Shown here in pieces: positions 15,702 to 23,420 of a stretch of 41,932 nt of DNA (the stretch's first letter is position 1; every line of letters starts with the position of its first letter). The DNA comes from Bacillota bacterium. GTDB taxonomy: Bacteria; Bacillota; Clostridia; Lachnospirales; Lachnospiraceae. The translations under genes and the position numbers were made by a program. The notes under the pieces were generated by a model. It did not search any database. It was not told the origin of the DNA and worked only from the letters and a program-made list of their open reading frames with translations. The stretch lies in assembly GCA_023415635.1 (NCBI GenBank), contig JAEZJV010000015.1, positions 1 through 41,932 on the forward strand, written 5' to 3'.

Positions 15702-17003
15702 ATGAAGGCTGTCGGATTGATTACGGAATACAATCCTTTCCACAATGGACATAGGTATCATATTGAAGAAGCAAGGCGGATTACCGGAGCTGATTACGTG
15801 ATTGCGGCTATGAGTGGGAACTTCGTCCAACGCGGAACTCCTGCCATAATTGATAAATACAGCCGTACAGCTATGGCCTTGCGAAATGGGGTAGATTTAG
15901 TGCTAGAGCTTCCTGTGTGCTATGCTACAGGAAGCGCGGAGTATTTTGCCCATGGTGCAGTTGCCCTGCTTGACCGACTGGGTATTGTTGATCAGCTTTG
16001 TTTCGGTAGTGAAGCAGGTGATATTTCATTGCTTATCAAAGCAGCTGACCTGCTTCTCTCGGCACCAGCCTCCTTCGAAGACCGGTTACAGGAGCAGTTA
16101 AGAGAAGGTCTTTCCTATCCTGCTGCCAGAGTGAAGGCCCTGGAGCATACCCTGAAACAAAAGGGCTCTGCCGATGCTGCCCTCTTGACTGATATTCTGG
16201 GCGAACCAAATAACATTCTCGGCATAGAATACCTGAAGGCCATAAGGAAGCTATCTTCCTCCATGGAGCCCGTAACCATTAAGCGGATATCCGCACATTA
16301 CCATGATACGGTATTAGCTTCTGTCTCAGGGCCAGAAGCTACGGACACGGACAATCCTGTCATAAGCTCGGCAACCGCCCTTCGTAATACCATTTTGGGT
16401 AAAAGCGAAAATCCTTCAGACGCACTTAGTATGGCTTCCTTAAGCGTGCCTTCTGATGTGGCAAAATACTTATCTGATAATTATCATAGAATCTACCCCA
16501 TTACAGAGGAAGATTTCTCTGTCATCATCAGATACAAGCTATTGGAGGCGGACTGTCTCTCATTGTCAGAGTACCAGGATATTTCCCCTGATCTGGCAAA
16601 GCGTCTGAAGAATTACCGAAATTATCCCGGTAGTATCGCTTCATTTACACAGGAAATCAAGACAAGGAATATGACCTTGACCCGAATTAACCGTGCTCTG
16701 CTTCATCTCCTGTTAAATATTAAGACCGAAGAGGTCAGGGAGCTGCAAGGCTGTGGGTATGTACCCTATGCCAGAGTTCTGGGAATCAGAAAGGAATCCT
16801 CCCGGCTGTTAAAGCTGATTGAAAGCAACGGAAGAATTCCAGTCATTACTAAGGTATCCAGGGCAGAGCAACAGCTGGATGAGACAGGCCTAAAGCTTCT
16901 TTCTAAGGATATTTTTGCTTCACACCTCTATAATCAAGCTGTATATGATAAATACGGAACGGTTCTGGAAAGCGAATATAAGCACGGAATCCTTATTTTA
17001 TAG
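15702..17003 (+). CDS. tmcAL: tRNA(Met) cytidine acetate ligase
   Basis: A 433-residue protein of the TmcAL family (formerly YlbM, 'nucleotidyltransferase'), which uses ATP to activate acetate and makes N4-acetylcytidine at the wobble base of elongator tRNA-Met. The N-terminus MKAVGLITEYNPFHNGHRYH holds the HxGH-like nucleotidyltransferase motif; the following GNFVQRGTPAIIDKYSRT and CFGSEAGD segments are also typical, and the C-terminal helical part is complete. The ATG at 15702 has AGGAG ten bases upstream and lies just after a good promoter; an ATG nineteen codons earlier would precede the transcription start. It ends 12 bases from the convergent hydrolase gene. Confidence 0.93.
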   Translation: MKAVGLITEYNPFHNGHRYHIEEARRITGADYVIAAMSGNFVQRGTPAIIDKYSRTAMALRNGVDLVLELPVCYATGSAEYFAHGAVALLDRLGIVDQLCFGSEAGDISLLIKAADLLLSAPASFEDRLQEQLREGLSYPAARVKALEHTLKQKGSADAALLTDILGEPNNILGIEYLKAIRKLSSSMEPVTIKRISAHYHDTVLASVSGPEATDTDNPVISSATALRNTILGKSENPSDALSMASLSVPSDVAKYLSDNYHRIYPITEEDFSVIIRYKLLEADCLSLSEYQDISPDLAKRLKNYRNYPGSIASFTQEIKTRNMTLTRINRALLHLLLNIKTEEVRELQGCGYVPYARVLGIRKESSRLLKLIESNGRIPVITKVSRAEQQLDETGLKLLSKDIFASHLYNQAVYDKYGTVLESEYKHGILIL

Positions 17004-17015
17004 AAGCGATACGGA

Positions 17016-17876
17016 CTACAGCTTATCCGGACTAATGACAATTGCACAGTAACCCGGCTTATCAAAATCAAAGGGTCCATATCCCTTCCGGGGACATACC
17101 CTGGCCGCAGATTTTTTTGCAATTGGTATATCGTAGGTTATTCCATTATCATAATCTAAATTCTCGGCACATTCTATAAACTCCTCCAATGTTTTGCGAG
17201 TCCCCAATAAAGGACTATGCCCACAGAAAAAGCCTTCAAAATCAATCCTTCGTGCCTTATATACGGAAGCCAGATAGGTATTCAGATTACCTCCTTCCGG
17301 CATGAACAGCCACAGAAAACTATTGATCGAATCACTGAAATATAGTAGCTTCTCTTCTTTATAATAAAGACCGATGCTCCCCATGGTATGCCCCGGAAAT
17401 TCATAGATTTCCAGTGTAATGCCGCCAAGTGCGAACACATCGCCCTCCTTGACAGGTATGAGGTTACCGGTACCCTGCCCGATATAATATTTTTCATCAA
17501 AATCCTTCGGCAGAATATTGCGCAGCTCATGGGTAGAGTAGTCTTCCATCAGTTTAGCACCTTCCACAGCTTTTGCTCTTGCAATGGCACTGTTAAACCT
17601 TCTGCAGTTATCCATGTCCAGCTTATGAATATGGATGTCCTCCGAAAAACGAAAATTACCGCAGGAATGATCAGGATGACTGTGACTGTTTACGATTACT
17701 AATGGCAGCTCCGTCTTTTCTCTGATTGCCAAATATAAATCATCATACCCAAAGCCGGTATCGAAAAGCAGAGCTTTCTCCTCTCCGATAAACAGATCCA
17801 TAAATACATTCTCAGGACTATGAATCCGATAAACCTTCGGCCTTACTTCCGTAAATTCATAATATGTACTCCCCAT
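17016..17876 (-). CDS. Metallo-beta-lactamase-fold hydrolase
   Basis: A 286-residue MBL-fold protein with a complete metal site: H65-S-H67-P-D69-H70, then PGHTMGSI (third His), a SDSIN segment and a late GHSPLLG His. These proteins hydrolyse diverse substrates such as thioesters, lactones and phosphodiesters; nothing here fixes the substrate. There is no signal peptide, so it is cytoplasmic. The start is the ATG at 17874-17876 with GGGAGG seven bases before it; an in-frame TTG upstream contains that ribosome site and is rejected. It has a promoter at 17974-18002 and a hairpin in its leader, and converges on tmcAL. Confidence 0.85.
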   Translation of the reverse strand: MGSTYYEFTEVRPKVYRIHSPENVFMDLFIGEEKALLFDTGFGYDDLYLAIREKTELPLVIVNSHSHPDHSCGNFRFSEDIHIHKLDMDNCRRFNSAIARAKAVEGAKLMEDYSTHELRNILPKDFDEKYYIGQGTGNLIPVKEGDVFALGGITLEIYEFPGHTMGSIGLYYKEEKLLYFSDSINSFLWLFMPEGGNLNTYLASVYKARRIDFEGFFCGHSPLLGTRKTLEEFIECAENLDYDNGITYDIPIAKKSAARVCPRKGYGPFDFDKPGYCAIVISPDKL

Positions 17877-17911
17877 GATAAATCCTCCCAATTATTATGT
17901 TATTGGGATAG

Positions 17912-17945
17912 AAGGTCCGGCTGAGTATCCAGCCAGACCTTTTTT
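17912..17945 (+). terminator. Plus-strand terminator inside the leader of the MBL gene
   Basis: Hairpin 17912-17941, arms AAGGTC and GGCTG pairing with CAGCC and GACCTT around one C/A mismatch, followed by TTTTTT on the plus strand. In the minus direction no U-run follows, so it is oriented to stop rightward transcription toward pepF. The only rightward gene upstream is tmcAL, 900 bases away. Confidence 0.6.
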
Positions 17946-17973
17946 CTCAACAACCAATTCATTTTACATAATT

Positions 17974-18002
17974 ATTGTATCACACCTTCATATTTGCAAC
18001 AA
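17974..18002 (-). promoter_or_regulatory. Promoter for the MBL-fold hydrolase
   Basis: Minus strand TTGTTG (17997-18002), 17-base spacer, TACAAT (17974-17979), in the 180-base gap after pepF. The implied leader of about 90 bases includes the 17912-17941 hairpin. Confidence 0.5.
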
Positions 18003-18057
18003 TCTAATATTATCTCTCTCTGAAGTTGAAAGTTGTTATCTCACCCCGAAGTTTACC

Positions 18058-19863
18058 TTACAGCATCAGATCTTCCATCTGATCCAGCAATTCTTCAAAT
18101 AGCTTCAGCGCCTGCTTGACAGGCTCCTTGGTGCTCATATCCACACCGGCTGCCTTTAGTAGCTCGATCGGATAGTCGGAACTTCCGCTGCTTAGGAACC
18201 GAATATAATCCTTCACTGCCTCTGAACCTTCATTCAGAATTCTTCTGGATAAAGCAATGGCTGCCGAATAGCCGGTAGCATATTGATATACATAAAAAGC
18301 ATTATAGAAATGAGGAATTCTTGCCCATTCCATATCAATCTCCGAATCAATCACTATATCCTCTCCAAAGTAAGCCACATTCAGATCGTGATAGATTTTG
18401 CAGAGAGTATCTGCTGTAAGGCTTTCTCCCTCCCCGACTAAACGATGGGTAATCATCTCAAATTCGGCAAACATCGCCTGTCGATAAAGAGTGCCCTTAA
18501 ACTTCTCGAGAAAATGATTAATCAGATAAGCCTTCTGTTTCTTTTCTTCTGTATTCTTCAGCATATAATCAATCAATAATGCTTCATTACAGGTGGAAGC
18601 AACCTCAGCAACAAATATCTTATACCCTGCATAAACATAAGGCTGTGTCCGGTCGGAATAATAGCTGTGAATTGCATGCCCCATCTCGTGAGCCAGGGTA
18701 AATACATTATTCAATGTATCACTATAATTTAAAAGAACAAAAGGATGAGTACCATAGGCTCCCCAAGAATAAGCACCACTACGTTTATTTTCGTTTTCAT
18801 AAACGTCGATCCAGCGATGGTTGAAGCCTTCGAATAGGATTTTTTGATATTCTTCTCCTAATGGCATCAGTCCCTTGGCCACAATCTTCTTTGCTTCTTC
18901 GAAGGGTATCTCCATCTTTATGTCACCAACCAAGGGGGCATATAAATCGTACATATGCAGCTCCTTAAGCCCAAGCAGCTTCTTTCGAAGAGATACATAA
19001 CGATGCATCAGATTCATATTTTCATGAACTGCTTCGATTAAATTCGTGTATACCTCCACCGGAATATTCCCGGTATTCAGGGATTTCTCCATAGTAGAGC
19101 TATAGTTTCTGGCATTTGCAAAAAAAACCTCTTGCTTTACATTAGAACTGAAGGAGGCTGCCAGAGTGTTTCTGAAGCTGTTATAGGTAGCATATACCCC
19201 TTCGAAGGCTTCCCTTCTGACCCTGCGGTCCGTGCTTTCCAAAAGCTGACCATATCTTCCGTGGGTAATTCTGATTGTCTGATTCTCCTCATCCTTAATT
19301 TCGGGGAATTTTATATCCGCATTATTAAACATGGAAAAGATATTGCCGGACGCTTCCGCAATCTCACCGGCCCCCGCCAACAGCCCCTCTAATTCACCTG
19401 ATAGGATATGTGGTTTCAATCTCAGAATATCTGAGAGATAGAAATCATAAACCAATAGTCCTTCTTCTTCATGCTTAAACTGAGCTATGGTCTCTTCTGG
19501 TATGGTGAGTATCTCAGGAGTAGCAAAGGCTAACGCGCTGCTGACCTGAACAGATAGTGCGGCTGCTTTATTCGATAGGTCCTGATAAACTGCATTTGCT
19601 GTGTCCTCGTGATATTTCTGATTTGCATAGACATATACACGTTCCATCATTCTTCCGATTTCATCGGATAGCTGTAGGAAACTTAATAGTAGCTCCGCGG
19701 ATTTTCCGAGCCTCCCCTTAAACTCCTCAGCCTTTGGAAGCATCTCCTTCAATTTATCATATTCTTTTTGCCATAAATTGTCAGATACATATAAATCCTC
19801 TATCGCCCAGGTATATAGTACCTCTACTTCGTTTCTCTTGGGTAAATTCTTGTTCGTTGACAT
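18058..19863 (-). CDS. pepF: Oligoendopeptidase F (M3B)
   Basis: A 601-residue zinc metallopeptidase of family M3B that degrades oligopeptides of roughly 7-17 residues in the cytoplasm. The HEMGH zinc motif is at residues 392-396, in LAHEMGHAIHSYY, with the downstream glutamate in FVAEVASTCNEALL and the C-terminal FYVYQYATGYSAA segment of the family. No signal peptide is present. AAGGAGATGG lies just before the ATG and a TTGAAG-17-TATAAT promoter is at 19931-19959, so it is a single-gene unit. Size and motifs are ordinary. Confidence 0.97.
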   Translation of the reverse strand: MSTNKNLPKRNEVEVLYTWAIEDLYVSDNLWQKEYDKLKEMLPKAEEFKGRLGKSAELLLSFLQLSDEIGRMMERVYVYANQKYHEDTANAVYQDLSNKAAALSVQVSSALAFATPEILTIPEETIAQFKHEEEGLLVYDFYLSDILRLKPHILSGELEGLLAGAGEIAEASGNIFSMFNNADIKFPEIKDEENQTIRITHGRYGQLLESTDRRVRREAFEGVYATYNSFRNTLAASFSSNVKQEVFFANARNYSSTMEKSLNTGNIPVEVYTNLIEAVHENMNLMHRYVSLRKKLLGLKELHMYDLYAPLVGDIKMEIPFEEAKKIVAKGLMPLGEEYQKILFEGFNHRWIDVYENENKRSGAYSWGAYGTHPFVLLNYSDTLNNVFTLAHEMGHAIHSYYSDRTQPYVYAGYKIFVAEVASTCNEALLIDYMLKNTEEKKQKAYLINHFLEKFKGTLYRQAMFAEFEMITHRLVGEGESLTADTLCKIYHDLNVAYFGEDIVIDSEIDMEWARIPHFYNAFYVYQYATGYSAAIALSRRILNEGSEAVKDYIRFLSSGSSDYPIELLKAAGVDMSTKEPVKQALKLFEELLDQMEDLML

Positions 19864-19930
19864 CCTTCCATCTCCTTTTGCTCTTTGCTGTACGGAAATT
19901 CTTTGAATAAATTGAATAGCCTACCAATAA

Positions 19931-19959
19931 ATTATAATAAATGTATCACTTGTCTTCAA
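19931..19959 (-). promoter_or_regulatory. sigma-A-type promoter for pepF
   Basis: Minus strand TTGAAG (19954-19959), 17-base spacer, TATAAT (19931-19936), about 65 bases before the pepF ATG. Confidence 0.7.
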
Positions 19960-20026
19960 GGAGTAGTGGAAAAGAATTTTTAGCTTACGCCCAAGTTTCA
20001 AGTGGTTTGTGGAATGGAGCTTCCAG

Positions 20027-21031
20027 ATGAAAAAAATAGATGATAGAATCAAAAATAAGATCCTCCGCAGCTCCATTCTATTATTTATGGTCACCATGCT
20101 GGTATTTCCGAATTCATCCTTTCAGGGTGCCAGCACCGGCCTGTTACTGTGGTTTGAGCATGTTCTACCCAATCTGCTGCCCTTTATTATCATGTCGAAT
20201 CTAATAGTCCGCCTGAACATCACGGATCAGATCAGCCGTCTCCTTTATCCCATCCTCGGACGGCTCTTCCGGGTTAGTGCTGACGGTTGCTACCCGATTG
20301 CCCTCGGTTTCCTTTCCGGGATACCGATGGGCGCCAAGGCTACCGCTGACCTAATATCCGAAAATAAAATCACCCGCAAGGAGGGCCAGTTTCTACTTGG
20401 AATGTGCAATAATGCCAGCCCTATGTTCATACTCGGTTATATCTCGGTCACGCAGCTAAAGCTTCCCCGGATCAAATATGCATTATTCGCCATCCTATAT
20501 ATAAGTGCTATCCTGAGTGCCGTTCTCTATCGTGCCCTGATTTCTATAATATCAAAACAGGAACCGTCTGCCCAGCATACTATGTCAAAAACCAAGAGAA
20601 GGTATGAGAAGGTACTCTCACCATCCCGGAAGGAGCGCCCTCGTTTTTCTTTTCCGCTCCTTGATTCCTCCATCTTAAACGGCTTCGAGGTTATTACAAA
20701 AATCGGTGGATATATCATCCTCTTCTCTATTCTGGCACAGCTACTAAATACAATATTTCCGGACATTGGTATCGGAAAAGGTCTGCTTGTAGGGATAATG
20801 GAGATAACCACTGGCGTCAGCCAGATCAGTCAAAGCAGCCTGCAGGATTCGATAAAAATAGTCCTGATCTCCATATTAACCTCTTTTGGCGGTTGTTCGG
20901 GTATCGCCCAAACCAAAAGTGTTCTGGGAAGCTCAGGACTATCCATAAAAACTTATATTATTGTCAAATTAATAAATGCTTCCATCACAGGCTTGATTGC
21001 TTACGTATATGCAGCATATCTGATTCACTAA
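20027..21031 (+). CDS. ylbJ: Sporulation integral membrane protein YlbJ
   Basis: A 334-residue polytopic membrane protein of the YlbJ family, needed for spore cortex formation in Bacillus under sigma-E control. Family features are the WFEHVLPNLLPF segment, two GYPIALGFLSGIPMGAKATADL-like gate motifs (here CYPIALGFLSGIPMG), CNNASPMFILGY, and the second-half repeat with TSFGGCSGIAQTKSV. The start is the ATG at 20027, with GGAG seven bases before it; an in-frame GTG six codons upstream contains that site. No convincing sigma-E promoter was found upstream. It converges with the coiled-coil gene, 22 bases away. It is one of two direct indications of sporulation. Confidence 0.9.
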   Translation: MKKIDDRIKNKILRSSILLFMVTMLVFPNSSFQGASTGLLLWFEHVLPNLLPFIIMSNLIVRLNITDQISRLLYPILGRLFRVSADGCYPIALGFLSGIPMGAKATADLISENKITRKEGQFLLGMCNNASPMFILGYISVTQLKLPRIKYALFAILYISAILSAVLYRALISIISKQEPSAQHTMSKTKRRYEKVLSPSRKERPRFSFPLLDSSILNGFEVITKIGGYIILFSILAQLLNTIFPDIGIGKGLLVGIMEITTGVSQISQSSLQDSIKIVLISILTSFGGCSGIAQTKSVLGSSGLSIKTYIIVKLINASITGLIAYVYAAYLIH

Positions 21032-21053
21032 GCTGTAAACAATGTATTACTAT

Positions 21054-21695
21054 CTACTCCTGATCGGGAAGGAAGGTATTCTCATCAAAATCATACCCAC
21101 CATCATCGTATTCTGAATTCTGAGTTACCCCTGAATTATTATTCTGCGGATAAAGTTGATTGTTCAATTCGCGCTTGTTATTGATAACAATCTCTAGGTT
21201 ATTCTTCAGAGTACCGATAAAGGAATCATACCTTGAGATTGCAGTATCATATGCATTGGCAAGCACCCTTTCCACCTCTGTAAGTACTTCATTGGAATAA
21301 ACCAAAGCACCTGTTCTGATCTGCTCGGCTTCCTCAACGGCCTCCCTACGGATCTTATCAGCCTCTCCAGAGGCCTGCATAATCATCTCATTAGCCTGAT
21401 AATATGCTTGCTGCATAATTTCATGCTCATTTAATAATTCCTTTGCCTTTTCTCGCGACTGACGTTGAATATTCTCTGCCTTCTCCTCGGCATCGGCTAT
21501 GATTGCATCTCTATTCGCAATAATTTTCTGATAACGCTTGATTTCATCCGGCGTGCGAAGCCTCAGCTCATCCAGCAAATCATATAATTCGTCCTTCGGA
21601 ACAATTACCTTAGTGCTTGATAGCGGCTGCATCCTACAGCTTTCAACAAATTCATAGATATCCTCGATTAATTGTTCTATTCTGCTTGCTCCCAT
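21054..21695 (-). CDS. Coiled-coil protein downstream of coaD (function unknown)
   Basis: A 213-residue soluble protein. After a short N-terminal part, residues of roughly 50-150 form a charged helix rich in E, K, A and Q (NRDAIIADAEEKAENIQ, HEIMQQAYYQANEMI), like the ATPase-subunit/DivIVA-like coiled coils often found after coaD in Lachnospiraceae. The last 30 residues are acidic and N/D-rich, probably disordered. The ATG at 21693-21695 has AGGAG eight bases upstream and starts one base after the coaD stop, so the genes are translationally coupled. Database names such as 'ATPase' rest on coiled-coil similarity and should not be taken as function. Confidence 0.75.
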   Translation of the reverse strand: MGASRIEQLIEDIYEFVESCRMQPLSSTKVIVPKDELYDLLDELRLRTPDEIKRYQKIIANRDAIIADAEEKAENIQRQSREKAKELLNEHEIMQQAYYQANEMIMQASGEADKIRREAVEEAEQIRTGALVYSNEVLTEVERVLANAYDTAISRYDSFIGTLKNNLEIVINNKRELNNQLYPQNNNSGVTQNSEYDDGGYDFDENTFLPDQE

Positions 21696-21696
21696 A

Positions 21697-22197
21697 TCAA
21701 ACACTCCTTATTAATTTGATTTTATCGTAAACTGATTGTACAATGCATTCCGGAACAAACTGTCGGATGTCCCCACCAAAGGTAGCTATTTCCTTTACCG
21801 CACTGGAACTAAGATACGAATATTCAACACTGGTGGTGAAAAACACCGTGTCGACCTTTGAGTCTAATTTATGATTAGTTTGCGCAATTTGCAATTCGTA
21901 CTCGAAATCCGTAATTGCGCGTAGTCCTCTTACAATTATATTTGCCTTTTGCTGTCTTGCAAAGTCTATCAATAATCCGTCAAAAGAAATAATCTCAACA
22001 GAAGCCAGCTTCTTGTCTTCCCGGATTACCTGTTCTATTAGTTTAACCCTCTCCTCGGAGGTAAACAGTGGTTTCTTAGCCTTATTATCTAGTACCCCGA
22101 TTATTAACTTATCTACCAAACCGGAAGCACGGACTATGATGTCAAGATGGCCAAGGGTTATCGGATCAAAGCTACCAGGATAAATACCAATTTTCAT
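21697..22197 (-). CDS. coaD: Pantetheine-phosphate adenylyltransferase
   Basis: A 166-residue CoaD (PPAT): 4'-phosphopantetheine + ATP gives dephospho-CoA, the penultimate step of CoA synthesis. The nucleotidyltransferase motif is GSFDPITLGH (TxGH at residues 14-17); IVRGLRAITDFEYE and the C-terminal YSYLSSSAVKEIA (ISSTxVR-like) are present. It follows rsmD by 36 bases, the common rsmD-coaD arrangement in Firmicutes. GGGAG lies about nine bases before the ATG. Confidence 0.97.
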   Translation of the reverse strand: MKIGIYPGSFDPITLGHLDIIVRASGLVDKLIIGVLDNKAKKPLFTSEERVKLIEQVIREDKKLASVEIISFDGLLIDFARQQKANIIVRGLRAITDFEYELQIAQTNHKLDSKVDTVFFTTSVEYSYLSSSAVKEIATFGGDIRQFVPECIVQSVYDKIKLIRSV

Positions 22198-22233
22198 GTA
22201 AATTCACTCCCTGCTTGATTGCCACATCAATAT

Positions 22234-22788
22234 CTATTTTAAATCAATAAATACATGTTGATTCGTCTTATATTGCTTTTTCTTAAAGATACGGAACTTT
22301 GTATCCTCAAGGTAGTCAAAATTCGTCTTTAAAGAAGCCTCCACTATGATAATAGTATCGCAGTAGATAATATTGGAGTTTTGCAGTGTAAGCAGCACAT
22401 CCTTCTCCAGAAAATTATCGTAGGGCGGATCCATAAAAATCACATCAAAGACCTTCCCCTTCATCTCCAAGATGCGAATGGCTTCATTTACTGTATAAGG
22501 AAGCACCTCGGCTGCATCAGAAAGCCTGGTAAAATACAGATTTGCCTTGATGCAATCCAGTGCAGCTTTATTGTCCTCTACAAAGGCAGCATACTTAGCA
22601 CCTCTGGATAAAGCTTCAATCCCGATAGCACCGCTACCCGAGAACAAATCCAGAAAATCAGCATCGGGCAGATATGGATTCAGAATGTTGAACAGGGTCT
22701 CCTTGGTCTTATCCGTAGTTGGCCTGGTGTCAAAACCCTCCGGTGTTTTCAGCTGAAGTCTTCTTGCTTTCCCCGCTATTACTCTCAT
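22234..22788 (-). CDS. rsmD: 16S rRNA (guanine(966)-N2)-methyltransferase
   Basis: A 184-residue RsmD that methylates G966 of 16S rRNA using S-adenosylmethionine. Motifs: the N-terminal MRVIAGKARRLQLKTP, TRPTTDKTKETLFNIL, the SAM-binding loop DLFSGSGAIGIEAL (residues 47-60) and the catalytic DPPY (120-123). The gene is first in an rsmD-coaD-coiled-coil transcript from the promoter at 22830-22857. In many relatives recG lies directly upstream of rsmD; here they are 11 kb apart. Confidence 0.97.
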   Translation of the reverse strand: MRVIAGKARRLQLKTPEGFDTRPTTDKTKETLFNILNPYLPDADFLDLFSGSGAIGIEALSRGAKYAAFVEDNKAALDCIKANLYFTRLSDAAEVLPYTVNEAIRILEMKGKVFDVIFMDPPYDNFLEKDVLLTLQNSNIIYCDTIIIVEASLKTNFDYLEDTKFRIFKKKQYKTNQHVFIDLK

Positions 22789-22829
22789 ACTTTCTTCCCC
22801 ACTTATGACTAATAATGACTATAAATATT

Positions 22830-22857
22830 ATTTTATAATAATATGAGTATTTGTCAA
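22830..22857 (-). promoter_or_regulatory. sigma-A-type promoter for rsmD-coaD
   Basis: Minus strand TTGACA (22852-22857), 16-base spacer, TAAAAT (22830-22835), about 40 bases before the rsmD ATG. Confidence 0.7.
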
Positions 22858-22965
22858 CCTGTTTGTGGATAGTCAGTCAAAGGAGTAATGATATAAATGC
22901 CCTAAGTGAATGGTTTATACATAAATAAGTGTATCTTATCATGTAAAAAAATTCAATATTTATTT

Positions 22966-22987
22966 CTCATGAAACAGACTCATGAAA
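22966..22987. repeat. Two direct copies of CTCATGAAA
   Basis: CTCATGAAA occurs at 22966-22974 and 22979-22987, a 13-base period, in the otherwise featureless A/T-rich gap between the rsmD promoter and the SASP terminator. No gene on either strand is placed to make this an obvious operator. Confidence 0.35.
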
Positions 22988-23011
22988 TGATACTTATTAC
23001 CTATACTAAAT

Positions 23012-23046
23012 ATAAATAAAAGACGGCTGTCCATGCAGACAGCCGT
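23012..23046 (-). terminator. Intrinsic terminator after the SASP gene
   Basis: Perfect 9-bp stem ACGGCTGTC (23023-23031) and GACAGCCGT (23038-23046) with a six-base loop, followed on the minus strand by CTTTTATTTAT. It lies 20 bases after the SASP stop. Confidence 0.85.
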
Positions 23047-23066
23047 AAAAATGTTTCTTATCTAAA

Positions 23067-23270
23067 TTACTGTTGACCAGCCATTCTTTTCTCAGATTCC
23101 TGAATCATCTTCTTAACCATATAACCGCCAACAGAACCATTTTGTTTAGATGTTAAGTCGCCGTTGTAGCCCTTTTTCAACGGAACACCGAGCTCATTTG
23201 CAACTTCATATTTGAAACGGTCTAAAGCTTCCTGTGCTTCCGGTACTTCTGCTCTGTTTCTATTTGACAT
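23067..23270 (-). CDS. Alpha/beta-type small acid-soluble spore protein
   Basis: A 67-residue SASP that coats and protects DNA in the dormant spore. The sequence has the family core: EAQEALDRFKYEVANELGV (the germination protease recognition region at residues 21-28, YEVANELG) followed by GDLTSKQNGSVGGYMVKKMI. The ATG at 23268-23270 has GGAGG seven bases upstream; a longer reading fifteen codons upstream has none of the family features. A sigma-G-like promoter is at 23315-23344, so expression should be confined to the forespore. It is a single-gene transcript with a strong terminator. Confidence 0.95.
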   Translation of the reverse strand: MSNRNRAEVPEAQEALDRFKYEVANELGVPLKKGYNGDLTSKQNGSVGGYMVKKMIQESEKRMAGQQ

Positions 23271-23314
23271 ATAGTTACCTCCAATATAAAAACAATCATT
23301 AAGAGTTACAGTCA

Positions 23315-23344
23315 TAGTATATGAGTTTTATATAAAAATACTCG
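23315..23344 (-). promoter_or_regulatory. Candidate sigma-G promoter for the SASP gene
   Basis: Minus strand CGAGTA (23339-23344), 17-base spacer, TATACTA (23315-23321). The Bacillus sigma-G consensus is TGAATA and CATACTA, so four of six and six of seven bases match. The promoter class is the one expected for an alpha/beta SASP gene. Confidence 0.5.
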
Positions 23345-23420
23345 GTCACAGTGTTTATCTTTGCTGGAAATTCAGGAAATATATCCGAATAAAATTAAAT
23401 TTAAATTTAACATAATATTA

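Noticed and set aside
19985..20026. sigma-E promoter for ylbJ
   Set aside because: No CATANNNT-type -10 with a suitable -35 was found in the expected position.
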